Source: Persicaria tinctoria (lineage: Eukaryota; Streptophyta; Magnoliopsida; Caryophyllales; Polygonaceae). From it: a stretch of 64,000 bases of DNA. Below, piece by piece: positions 33,254-43,870 of this stretch (its first letter is position 1; the number at the start of each line of letters is the position of its first letter). The stretch is from positions 61,642,688 to 61,706,687 of the forward strand of contig JBANSL010000013.1 in assembly GCA_037127255.1 (NCBI GenBank). The letters are read 5' to 3'. Below the pieces are notes generated by a model. The model had not been told where the DNA came from and made no database searches. It saw only the letters and a list, made by a program, of their open reading frames with translations. Both the position numbers and the translations under genes were made by a program.

Positions 33254-34624
33254 GTGCTAGAGTGGGAAGCTGCAATGGGTTTAGAGCTACAAGCTTTATC
33301 CACTAATCACACTTGGGTAACTACTCCTCTACCCCCAGGGAAGAAAGCCATTGGTTGCAAGTGGATTTTCAAAATCAAATACAAACATGATGGCTCCATT
33401 GAAAGGTTTAATGCTAGGTTGGTAGCTAAAGGGTACAATCAGGTCAAGGATAAGGACTATAAACAGACATTCTCACCTGTAGCCAAACTTGCAACTGTCA
33501 GGGTCATGTTGTCTATTGCTGCAAGTAGAGGTTGGGCTCTTCATTAGTTAGATGTGAATAATGCTTTCCTGCATGGTTATTTGGATGAGGAAGTGTACAT
33601 GACTCCACCTCCTGGCTTGTCTGTCCCTCTTGGTCATGTTTGAAAATTGAAAAGATCCATGTATGGTCTCAAACAGGCTAGAAGACAGTGGAATCATGAA
33701 TTGACTAAGTTCATGGTTCGTATTGGTTTGGCTCAATCTTTACATGACCATTCTATGTTTGTCAAACATTCAGGCAGCACCATGACAGTGGCCTTAGTCT
33801 ATGTGGATGATATGGTATTAATAAGTAATTCTAGCACTGAAATCACTTTCACTAAAGATGCATTACACAGAGAATTCACAATCAAAGACTTGGGGAAAGC
33901 AAGGTATTTTTTGGGAATGGAGATTGCAAGATCATCTGCTGTCATCTTACTCAATCAAAGAAAGTATGTGTTGGACATCCTCAAAGATGCTCAGATGGAG
34001 GCTTGTAAGTCCACTGACTTTCCATTGCAACAAGGTGTGAAGCTGTCCTCTCATGATGGTGAACCAATTCCCAATCCTGAGGATTATAGGAGGTTAGTTG
34101 GTCGTCTCCTCTACCTCACACTAACCAGACTTGATATTTCCTACACTGTTCAACAACTCAGTCAATACTTACAACATCCTCCGAGACCTCATTGGAATGC
34201 TTTGGTTTATCTGCTTCAGTACCTCAAGGGTAGCTTCAACTTTGCTCTCTCTTATCCAACTTCTTCATCCTTTAAAGTTCAAGCTTACAGTGATGCTGAT
34301 TGGGGGAATTGTGTTGATACTGGAAGGTCTCTCACTGGGTTTTGCGTCTTCCTTGGTTCCTTATTAGTGTCTTGGAAGACTAAGAAGCAAGAGGTAGTTT
34401 CTAAATCCTCAATTGAGAGTGAGTATAGAGGTATGTCTACTGCTGCAAGTGAGCTTGTGTGGCTTCAAGGGTTGCTGTCTGATTTGGGCATCCACATTGC
34501 TCTACTTGTCACCTTGTTTTGTGACGATAAATCTGCTCAACAACTAGCTGTCAACCCAGTTTTCCATGAAAGAACAAAGCACGTTCGCATTGATTGCCAT
34601 TTCATCCGAGAAATGGTTCAATAG
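33254..34624 (+). pseudogene. Reverse transcriptase and RNase H of copia element A
   Basis: RT starts [53 protein letters not shown] follows at 33545-33547, then [18 protein letters not shown] and MYGLKQARRQWNHEL. The active site is VYVDDMVLIS at about 33800. RNase H: AYSDADWGNC, GRSLTGFCVFLG, SWKTKKQEVVSKSS, ESEYRGM, FCDDKSAQQLA, HERTKHVRIDCHFI, then a TAG at 34622-34624 before the final ADILTKALG block. From 33647 to 34624 the frame is clean, making it the best-preserved coding stretch of this element. Confidence 0.92.
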
Positions 34625-34754
34625 GGGTTCATCTGCACTGATCATGTCGCTTCTTCCTTACAAATTGCTGATATTCTTACTAAAGCGTTGGGAGCTAAGC
34701 AACATTCATTTCTTCGGTCCAAGCTTGGACTTGTTCTTGCATGTGCAAGTCCAG

Positions 34755-34765
34755 CTTGAGGGGGG
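34755..34765 (+). promoter_or_regulatory. Polypurine tract of copia element A
   Basis: CTTGAGGGGGG immediately before the 3' LTR start. Confidence 0.8.
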
Positions 34766-34863
34766 TATATGAGAATATATAATAGGTGATATGATTCATG
34801 GTTTTCAAGGTGCAAAGACACAACACACATCACCACAACCACAAGTTGAACTCGATTGATCAC
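34766..34863 (+). repeat. 3' LTR of copia element A, left piece
   Basis: Starts TATATGAGAATATATAATAGG and matches the 5' LTR up to the ATCAC insertion site (34859-34863). It continues at 40499. Confidence 0.85.
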
Positions 34864-36272
34864 TGACGAAAGGGTTTCTCGACCAAATAAATTTATAGTC
34901 AAGACCCCGCTATAGGATAGTGGAGTCAGGTTCGTCCTCAGGAGAGAAGTCAACGGTTCTAGGTTTAATGTGTTTTGGGGTTTGGGAATGCGAGAAAAGG
35001 TGAGGAGGTTGCTGTCGACGTCGACTAAGACTGAGTTGATGTCGAGGGATGGAGAGGGACGTGGTGGTTGGTGTCGAGTAGCTGCGGAAAAACTTTAATA
35101 TAAAGAAAGTAGAATAAAAAAGGTGCAAACTTCCAATGTTACTACCATTTATTAATTAGGATTAGTCGGCTTTCGCAAATAAACCCTAATCACTATTCAA
35201 ATTCATAATAAGATCACTTTCTCTTCAATATCACAAATAAGGAATTTCCTCAACTTTCGCAAAGGATTAAGCACATAGGTAGATCATGATAAAGACATAC
35301 AAATTCATGGATTTATAAATCAAACACACATATCTATGTTGGGATCACCCCAACCCTAGAAGAGAGAAATTAGAAACAAATCATAATGAAAGAAACTAAC
35401 TTTAACATAAAATAAAATTAAAACTTACAAAACCTTCCGAATGTTCCTCCTTCTCTCCTCTCTCGTCTCATCTCTATCTAAAACTATCTATCTAAAAGTT
35501 TAAGATAAAACTTGATAAATAAATCACTAAAATAAACAAGGGAAATATCTAATGTGGATAAATCTTCATTGAACTTGATAGATCTTCACTTGATTGGATA
35601 GAATATCACGTGCCTTCACTTGCAAGTAACCCACATGCTCGGATATCCACTCGATCTCGACTCGGATTGCTTCTGGATAGTAATCGACTTTGACCAAAGT
35701 ACTCGATGTCGAGTAGGTCTTCTTCGCCTCAGATTGCACTCGAGCTCGGCTACATTCTGGACTTGATATGGGTACTCGACGTCGACTAGAATTGTGCTCT
35801 CGAGTGGTCTGGTGCTCGTTCTCGACTTCTGGGAGGCAAATCGAACTAAAAAGTACTCGACGTCGACCAGTTTGGTCGACTAGTTCTGTGCGCTTTCAGC
35901 ATTCTGCTCCGTTCTTGAAACACACTTTCCTGAGTCCTCGTTCGTCCGATTGATGTATACGAGTTTGCGTTGGAAAGATCTTTTTGAGGGTTACAACTCT
36001 CATGAAGACATCAGAACTTGATTCAAAATGATGAATGGAAAAAGGTGGGATTTTCTCCAGCTGCACCATCCTTAGCTTCTTCATAACTTTCCTTTAAGCT
36101 CCAAAGTGCGTCCGACTTCTGTAAAATACACCAAAAACTTTTGTAGACCTCCATATATTGCAAATAAACATAAAATACACAAAATTTGTACTATTCTAAC
36201 CCAAATGTATGAAATGTATACAAAAATCGATATAAAAGTAGATGTAAAATATGGCGAAATAGACTCACAACA
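34864..36272 (-). repeat. 3' LTR of the short Athila-like element
   Basis: Compared with the 5' LTR it lacks about 135 bp (present at about 39102-39218) and about 110 bp (about 39566-39670). The second gap removes the part containing TTATTTATAGTGC, which reads GCACTATAAATAA in sense direction, i.e. the probable TATA region. Confidence 0.88.
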
Positions 36273-37903
36273 AACACCCCATACTTAAGCTTGCTTATCC
36301 TCAAGCAATACTTTCAATTGTCATACAGGGGAAGAAATCAAAACTCTCAACATATTAGATCCATTATCATATAACCCTACAATCAATTACCATCCTCGAA
36401 AAGGTACTAATGCCACAAATTCATGCCTGTGCATAAAAGCAACTTCGCACATAAAAGGAGGGTTATGCAAAAACATTCATTCGTGATAAAGCATTAATAA
36501 TCAAGAGGACTTTAATTTAAGCTCAATAAGGAGTAGATTGGTAAAAGGCTAAAAGTGGGCAATTTTTGGCCATGTGGTGCTAATGATCTTAGGAAATGGA
36601 GTATTTTACAAACTTGCATACCACATTCCTTCTTCCTTTGATTTCTCACCTTTCGCTCAATGCTTTTTTCAATATTATGCTTTTACCTCTCTAACCTCAG
36701 TACTGCCTTCTCGCGAGTCACAAACATGGGTGTCATGAATGTCCTCGGATACTTAGTGCTTCGGACTCCTCACCTTGGTGTCCCATCCTGCGGAACTACT
36801 ATCTCAACACAGGCAGGGTCGATCTACCTTTATCTCCTAAGGTGACCGAATTTTCTTTCACTCATTAAATTTTCCATAAAAATTTTAATTTCCTGCCAAA
36901 CTCCAATAATAACAACACAACAACCATATAACAATCTCCATAATGAAAATCATTCTCAACATAATCCCCGGATAAGGAAATAAGGTAAAGAATGTGCAAT
37001 ATTTGGAACATGTGGAGCATATGTGAAATAAGGCTCAATATGGCTTTTGTGATGCATAAGCATAGGTAAAGGCTAGGATATAACAATATTAGCATTATAT
37101 GGAAAATATGAAGTCCTCCATCCTCTTATCATGCAACATGTCAAAAGCAATTTCAAATTTTACCTCCTTTCATGGTTTTCATAAAAATATGCATTTCATT
37201 GTGACTTCCCTTTACTAGGCAATTTCATGCTATATCTCTAATGAATCCAATTTTGCATCGCCGAGTTCAATTAAAGCTTCCATGACACTATTTCAATTCT
37301 TTTTTTCAATGGGGGTGATTTTTCTACTTTGGAAAACATGCATATAACATATAAACGAATAATGTTATCCAAAGTAACCATGTATAGAGCAATTCAGAAA
37401 ATATGCACAAATAATGTCAAATATAATAAAATATGCATGGAGTAAGACCTTCCCTCACCCCATACTTAAAGTTTACAGTGTCCTCACTGTATAAAAACAA
37501 GGGTAAAGAAGGAGACTCACTAGACATGTGTGCAGAACGTCGGAATCGAGTGCTGAAGTTGTTGCAGAAGTGGTCGATCTCGAGTGGAGTAGTCGACGTC
37601 GACTAGATTACTCGATCTCGAGTACAGTGAAAGCCTCAAGGGTGATCCTTCCTTGACCACAGGTGTTTTTGCTCGTTCTGGGTAGTCGACGTCGAGTAGA
37701 TTACTTGACGTCGAGTACTTCTGCAACTCCTCTGTACCTGCAAGATTTGTTAGAAAGACAATAATCCACAATAGAAAAATCCAAAAATAATATTTAAAAC
37801 AAAAACCAACAGTATCTAAACCCCTAAGAAATAAGAAATAGCGAGTTTCCTCCCGTAAGCGCTAAATTTTAAGTCTTTAGCTTGACCTACTTCCCTTTAA
37901 GTC
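36273..37903 (-). other. Non-coding internal region of the short Athila-like element
   Basis: Next to the 3' LTR lies a polypurine-like tract (in sense CTTAAGTATGGGGTGTT). The rest is AT-rich with no coherent ORF. A block at about 37550-37730 repeats the LTR-like palindromes GTCGACGTCGACTAG and ACTCGATCTCGAGTA. Confidence 0.6.
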
Positions 37904-38641
37904 TTAGCCTGACTCATCTTTGTCCGGAGGTATAGGTGGATCTAGTGGTTCCTCCGGTGGTGGGAAGCGTGGGAAGCGTGGGATGTCATCTGGGGGCATC
38001 GTATGAAGAACCTTGAATCTCCCCGAGTGAACGCTCCATGGCTTCATCCATTCATCTTCCCGAGCTGCAGCTAGCATGCATAAAGGAAGACATAAAGGAA
38101 GTATACATACCTCATCATCATACCACTTCCGTTTCATAGGTTGACTTGGTTGTGTATCTCCACCACAACGGAACGATGGAGTGGGAATAAATATTTCCTC
38201 CTTATCCTGCGGAGCTTCATGCCACTTTGCTAGGATCCCATACTTAAATATGAACATCGGTTGCTCAAAATTGTGGGGGATGGCCTTCACCTTGCAAGGT
38301 AAAAGCGACCTTGAAACATCCTGGGCAACAATGTCCGCTTTCTTCTCTTCTAGTGCTATTTCGTCTTGGGATCCTTCATATGATTCATCAACAATAGGTA
38401 GCAAAGTAGGAATGAAATTCGAGGAAGGACGTACCTGGTTGTCGACATTGAGTGGGCCAATTGGCTCATTGGGAGGAGGGCATGGTCCTTTAGACTAAAT
38501 GGAAGCCTCAAGCCTTTGGATTTCGTCTTCAAACCGAGCTATTTCCTTTAATCGTGCCTCCTTCACTGCAAGCCTATTTTGCCATCTCAATTCCTGGAAC
38601 CATTCTTCCCATGCGGGATTTCCTTCGAAAAAGTCTTCCAT
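37904..38641 (-). pseudogene. Internal ORF of the short Athila-like element, unknown function
   Basis: Sense is minus. ATG at 38639-38641 starts MEDFFEGNPAWEEWFQEL, about 170 bp after the PBS, where gag would begin. The first 48 codons are rich in charged residues and Trp. A TAG (38495-38497) interrupts, then the same frame continues for about 195 more codons: PCPPPNEPIGPLN, VDESYEGSQDEIALEEKK, IPHNFEQPMFIFKYGILAKWHE, then WYDDEVCILPLCLPLCMLAA and a Pro-rich acidic end PRFPPPEEPLDPPIPPDKDE. One stop in about 245 codons suggests it was coding until recently. It does not look like Athila gag and has no zinc knuckle. I do not recognise it. Confidence 0.6.
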
Positions 38642-38807
38642 ATTTGTACCTAAGCTTTGAAATCAAAATAAAGAACGAATTAGTAGCAAAAGCTTGGCAC
38701 CTAGTTGGTACCGGTGAGGCGGGTGGTGGTAGGGTATGTGATAGTAAAAAAAGGGGATGGGCTATTCCTAATCTTTAAAAACAACTAAACTAAGCGCGAT
38801 TGATATC

Positions 38808-38826
38808 TCCCTGGCAACGGAGCCAA
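38808..38826 (-). promoter_or_regulatory. Primer-binding site of the short Athila-like element
   Basis: Sense sequence TGGCTCCGTTGCCAGGGAG, 2-3 bases after the LTR. It resembles the tRNA-Asp-type PBS TGGCGCCGTTGCCGGGGA known from Athila elements. Confidence 0.8.
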
Positions 38827-38828
38827 TT

Positions 38829-40498
38829 TGACGAAAGGGTTTCTCGACCAAATAAATTTGTAGTCAAGACCCCTCTATAGGATAGTGGAGTCAGGTTCGT
38901 CCTCAGGAGAGAAGTCAGCGGTTCTAGGTTTAGTGTGTTTTGGGGTTTGGGAATAGCGGGAAAAGGTAAGAAGGTTGGTGTCGACGTTGACTAAGACTGG
39001 GTCGATGTCGAGGGATGGAGAGGGACGTGGTGGTTGGTGTCGAGTAGCTGCGCAAAAACATTAATATAAAGAAAGTAGAATAATAAAGGTGCAAACTTCC
39101 AAGGTTAGAGATCACCACAACAATAAACATATGTGTAGATTATAAATCACATAAAAGAGCATGCTTTACATCAAATAACTTTCGTTATTAACAAATAGGA
39201 ATATAGAGGCTTTCGCATAAACTCTAAGTGTTACTACCTTTTCTTAATTATGATTAGTCGGCTTTCGCAAATGAACCCTAATTACTATCCAAATTCATAA
39301 TAAGATCACTTTCGCTCCAATATCACAAATAAAGAATTTCCTCAACTTTCGCAAAGGATTAAGCATATAAGTTGATCATGATAAAGACATACAAATTCAT
39401 GGATTTATAAATCAAACACACATATCTATGTTGGGATCACCCCAATCCTAGAAGAGAGAAATTAGAAACAAACCATAATGAAAGAAACTAACTTTAACAT
39501 AAAATAAAATTAAAACTTACAAAACCTGCCGAACGTTCCTCCTCCTCTCCTCTCTCGTCTCCTCTCTCCTTGCGCCCTAAGACAACTTGGCTTGAATGTA
39601 TGAAAATCAGCCCCCTATGACCTTATTTATAGTGCTCCATCTAGCTAATCTAGGAAGGAACAATCTATCCCTATCTAAAACTATCTATCTAAAAGCTTAA
39701 GATAAAACTTGATAAATAAATCACTAAAATAAACAAGGGAAAATATCTAATGTGGATAAATCTTCCTTGAACTTGATAGATCTTCACTTGATTGGATAGA
39801 ATATCACGTGCCTTAACTTGCAAGCTAGTAACCCACATGCTCGGATATCCACTCGATCTCGACTCGGATTGCTTCTGGATAGTACTCGACGTCGATCAAA
39901 GTACTCAACGTCGAGTATGTCTTCTTCGCCTCGGATTGCACTCGACTCGGTTACATTCTGGACTCGACATGGGTACTCGACTTCGAGTAGTTCACTCGAC
40001 GTCGACTAGAATTGTGCTCTCGAGTGGTCTGGTGCTCGTTCTCGACTTCTGGGAGGCAAGTCGACCAAAAAAGTACTCGACGTCGACTAGTCTGGTCGAC
40101 ATCGACTAGTTCTGTGCGCTTTCAGCATTCTGCTCCATTCTTGAAACGCACTTTCCCGAGTCCTCGTTTGTCTGATTGAAGCATATGAGTATGTGTTGGA
40201 AAGCTCTTTTCGAGGGATACAACTCTCATGAAGACATCAAAACTTGATTTAGAATGATGAATGTCGAAAAATGGGCTTTTCTCTAGCTGCACCATCCTTA
40301 GCTTCTTCATGACTTTCCTTTAAGCTCCAAAGTGCGTCTGATTTGTGTGAAATACACCAAAAACTTGTGTAGACCTCCATATATTTCAAATAAACATAAA
40401 ATACACAAATTTTGTACTATTCTAACCCAAATGTATGAAATGTATACAGAAATCGATATAAAAGTAGATGTAAAATATGGCGAAATAGACTCACAACA
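38829..40498 (-). repeat. 5' LTR of the short Athila-like element
   Basis: 1670 bp, full version. It has many short CG-containing palindromes (ACTCGACGTCGAGTA, CTCGATCTCGAC) at 39840-40110 in the U3 part, and a TATA-like TATAAATAA (sense) near 39630. Confidence 0.9.
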
Positions 40499-40503
40499 AT
40501 CAC

Positions 40504-40709
40504 TAAGGCACTGGAGGGGTATTTTGGTCTTTTCAGTTTGGGTTGTTGGTTGCAACAGAATAAAATCCAGCTATTGGATTAGGCGGGAGTTGAGTTTTTC
40601 GGATGTAACAAACCAAAATTGACCTTGAATGAAAGGGGTTTTTTCTCCCAACTTGACTTCAATTGATTTTGCATTAGTTTTCCATATTGAATTGAGTTGA
40701 ATTTGTTCA
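40504..40709 (+). repeat. 3' LTR of copia element A, right piece
   Basis: Resumes TAAGGCACTGGAGGGGTATTT exactly where the left piece stopped, and ends GAATTTGTTCA. It keeps two blocks missing from the 5' LTR (GATTAGGCGGGAGTTGAG and a stretch with TGACTTCAATTGATTTTGC). Confidence 0.85.
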
Positions 40710-40714
40710 AAAAA

Positions 40715-41033
40715 GAGATTGTAGATCTATCGTTAATTATGTCTCTCGTGGCTATATAATCTGCAAATTTGTTCGCTTATCTATAGATGTGTCTGTATTC
40801 AACCGCTTCGACGTTTGCTACCATAATCTTGATTTCTTCTATCTGATGCATAATTTTCCATCTGCTGCCTTTTCCTTGAGTAAGAGTTCTCGTTAGCTCT
40901 TGGTTATCTCCCTCTATAACAATCTTCCGTAATCCCAATCTTCGAGCTAGCTGCATTCCTATCAGAACTGCTGCCGCTTCAGTTTGAATAATCGTACCTT
41001 GACTGACTTCCTGGTGGAAAGTCTTAGTTACCT
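40715..41033 (-). pseudogene. RNase H-like domain of a 5'-truncated LINE
   Basis: Minus-strand frame: EVSQGTIIQTEAAAVLIGMQ, then ARRLGLRKIVIEGDNQELT, WKIMHQIEEIK, and NKFADYIATRD. These are the landmarks of the plant LINE RNase H (RVT_3): an E-containing helix, the EGD strand and the terminal NxxADxxA helix. One TAG falls just before ANKFADYIA. The 5' end stops at 41033 next to ATATAAACCTA, the duplicate of the motif beyond the poly(A) at 20572-20582. The remaining C terminus lies at 20583-20684, across the nest. Confidence 0.85.
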
Positions 41034-41044
41034 ATATAAACCTA

Positions 41045-42078
41045 GTTCAACTTACAATTAATGGAAAAAGAAAAAAGAAAAATTAATTGTCGAAAACTAT
41101 CATTAGTTAATATATTAACATTTTTCTTGTGAAATAATTTCCTAAATTGATATAAATGGTTAGTTATCACTAGGCGGACACACCTTCAATGTGCATGATA
41201 GAAAAAAAAACACCTAGAACTTATTCTTTAGTAATTATAAATTATATATATAATACATATAGATTTTTATGTGTACGTAAGTACTATTTATATCATAATT
41301 ATTTAGATATTAATAATAATTAAGTCCGTATAATTATATCACAATTATTTAGATTATTAATAAATAAGTCCGTATAAATAATATTGTTAAGCATGATAAA
41401 TGTTTAGTTTAAATCCATACGCCTTATCTTCCCCTTTTTTATGGCAATTTTTAATATTAACTTCATTTTAGTTGTCCATATAAGGGGTCAATTGAGTTAT
41501 ATTGATGTAAAAATGCGTTTATCATTAAATGTTTCAGTAGTATATAAAAACATCTACTTTATACTCTTAATAAATTTAATAAATATACATAAATATGTAC
41601 TTTATCAAAATCTAAAGAATATAAATTTATATGTGGAATAAAAATGTGTTATTCTTTACGCTAATATAAAAGGTTAAAAGTGGGAGCTAAAAATTTAGAA
41701 ATTGTTCTCAAAGTCTTGCTTTTTTTTTTTATGCAAGGTTCTCAAAAAGTCTTGCTCATATATCATTTCAAATAGTGGGCAAATAAATTTATAATCTATG
41801 AGATACCCTTAGCTCATATATCATTTGTTATTTCACAACGCCAGCAAAACATAATATTTATATTCAATCTTCAAGATTCATAGGTATGAATTTGTGATTA
41901 TATATGATTGATATTAAACTCAAAACCAACTTATTTTTTTCTTTTAGAAAAAAAGAGTGGTCAATGCAAAATTAATAAATTACATAGATTACATAAAAGA
42001 TTAAGAAGAATTAATTGATAATAGTCATTGCTTATACATCATAGATGATGAAAGATATGTAAGTACTACATAAAAACT
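41045..42078. other. AT-rich intergenic sequence
   Basis: Very AT-rich. The 66-codon ORF at 41441-41641 has no family features. No gene seen. Confidence 0.4.
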
Positions 42079-42094
42079 AAAGAACACATTGATT

Positions 42095-43870
42095 AAAATG
42101 TACGCACTCCACGCGCTCTCTCTTCCTCCTCGTATACATTTTCGTCCGCCGCCCAGCCTTAAATCCACCCACCCGTGCTTCAGACCAAGCCTGCAGTTCC
42201 CCATCCTCACAAAGCAACTATGGATTCCAAAGGAGGTAGCTCCCTCCTTTTGCTGTCCGATTCAAGATCCCAATCTCAATTCTCCCCCCCAAAAAGAGAA
42301 GATCTCAATCTCAATTGGTTTCGATTCCAATTGATTGTACTATATATGAGTGTGTCCTTTGTGTTGGCGCTTCAGTTTTGTTCTCATCGATGAGGATCGG
42401 GCAGGCCTTGGTTGTCGGCGGTGGGTTCAATTTCGGGCGGTGGAAGGGCTGGCTCTTCGAATGGGTGGTCTTGTCGGTCGCTTCGTGTTTCAAATGGTGG
42501 TATTCCCACTCAATACTCCATACCCCCCTCCACAAGGTGCGTTTCACTCACTTAGGGTTAATTACCCCTGTATTTTCCTGGATGCTATGGTTTGAAGGCC
42601 ATATTTTTCATGAATTAACACTGATTTGGATTCACCACCCGCGTGATTATAATCTTTTCTGTGAAATTTCTGTTGATTCTATCCCTATTCCGCCCAACCC
42701 GACATCGTTTTTTGCTTCTAGCCAAGCTGTGTGTTTTTTGCTTCTAGCCAACCCAACATCGTTTTTTTGCATCCGATCTGAGTTACTCATGTTTGGTTTA
42801 TCGACTATGGCTGTTTGTGTGTGGTTTTTCTTTACACACGATTTTGCTACTATCTGTATTACTCATACTATTTATTTGTACAATATTCAATTGTTCACTC
42901 CATTCAACTACCCATTCAAGACTACACACCTTCATTTGCTTCAATCAATTGTTCTTAGCTAATGCTATAAGGGTGGCTGTTGTTTCCTTCTTGGGTGCCC
43001 ACTTATTTTTATTTTTTATACTGATCAAGCTATTTCCAAGCTCTATATGTATAAGGTTATTTTTGTCATGCTAGTTGATGCTCAATTGTTCCTTTTCGGT
43101 TTGCCTTTTCTCTCTAATCTCTACATGATGACTTTTTATATACCAAATTACAAATTGATTAGCCTTTGCAAGGCACCCCTGATTCGTTTACTACAGAGTA
43201 TCCACTCTTGGTATATGGATACCTGGCCACTGAATGTAGCTCCACTTATTAACCTTCCAAGGTTGCTTCTCGACTGGGTAGTGCTCTTGTGTAGCTTCCT
43301 TCTCACTTGTCCGTGTGTTGTCTGCTGCTGCATTGTCCTTGGTCGGCTCTTGGTGTTGTTGGCGTGGGTGCAAGTGTTATATCCGTGTGTGAGCGACCTG
43401 CTGTGGTTGCTGGTTGATGATGTTATACTCTCCTTCTATGTAATTATCACTACTGTTTGACTTTGTGTGGTCTTTTCCTTATCTGATTATCTCCATTTTG
43501 ATTACCGATTATCCATTGACAGTTTTATCTACTGTATGGTAGTCCTAAAGAGTGAACGTGTACATGTAATTTCTAATATTACGAGTACTTCGATCTTTCG
43601 ATTATCCGACAAGACTTTCTTCTATTCGATCAAAAACCAATTTATGTGGTCCTTACGAGACATTCTTATGCCTTACAAAGGTTTGGATACAATCAACCGT
43701 TTGAATACAATCGACCTTGGTTTAGTAACAATTGAGTTTCAATTCCAATACAAAACTATACTCTTACAAACCAGTATCACTGGGGTGATTGTGCTTCTCA
43801 CAACTAGCACCTATCTTTGGGATAACCACCGTCTTAAATTAGTACAAACAGTTCGTCAAAAAGGTTTTCT
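42095..43870 (+). other. 5' region of the LINE, no recognisable ORF1
   Basis: It opens with a CT-rich leader, then T-rich sequence with several overlapping ORFs of 72-215 codons (for example 42315-42962, 43047-43460, 43467-43874). None shows the DUF4283 or CCHC zinc-knuckle features of plant L1 ORF1. Their hydrophobic character reflects T-richness. The last ORF (43467-43874) overlaps the ORF2 start by four bases (ATGA). Confidence 0.5.

Larger units (their letters stand above)
34864..40498 (-). mobile_element. Short non-autonomous Athila-like Ty3/gypsy element
   Basis: Minus-strand sense. LTRs lie at 38829-40498 (5') and 34864-36272 (3'), with a PBS at 38808-38826 and a polypurine tract at about 36273-36290. 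A perfect 5-bp TSD ATCAC sits at 34859-34863 and 40499-40503. The LTRs start TGTTGTGAGTC and end TTTCGTCA. The internal region is only 2.5 kb and has no protease, RT or integrase, so mobility must have depended on a partner. The LTR is related to that of the Athila-like element at 61340. The 3' LTR is about 260 bp shorter than the 5' LTR because of internal deletions. Confidence 0.9.
20685..40709 (+). mobile_element. Copia element A (composite, carries two nested retrotransposons)
   Basis: The order is: 5' LTR (20685-20911); insertion of a Sirevirus-like element; PBS and gag-pol (30070-34754); polypurine tract; 3' LTR (34766-34863 plus 40504-40709) split by an Athila-like element. Both LTRs share GAGAATATATAATAGGTGAT at the start and GAGTTGAATTTGTTCA at the end. 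The 5' LTR has lost about 75 bp. The expected 5-bp target duplication is not clean (TTAAA or TGATA on the left, AAAAA on the right). Insertion into the LINE is still shown by the LINE's own duplication on both sides. All coding genes carry stops or frameshifts. Confidence 0.85.

Noticed and set aside
42315..42962. 215-codon hydrophobic ORF in the LINE 5' region
   Set aside because: The hydrophobicity follows from T-rich composition; no ORF1 domain and overlapping frames are open too.
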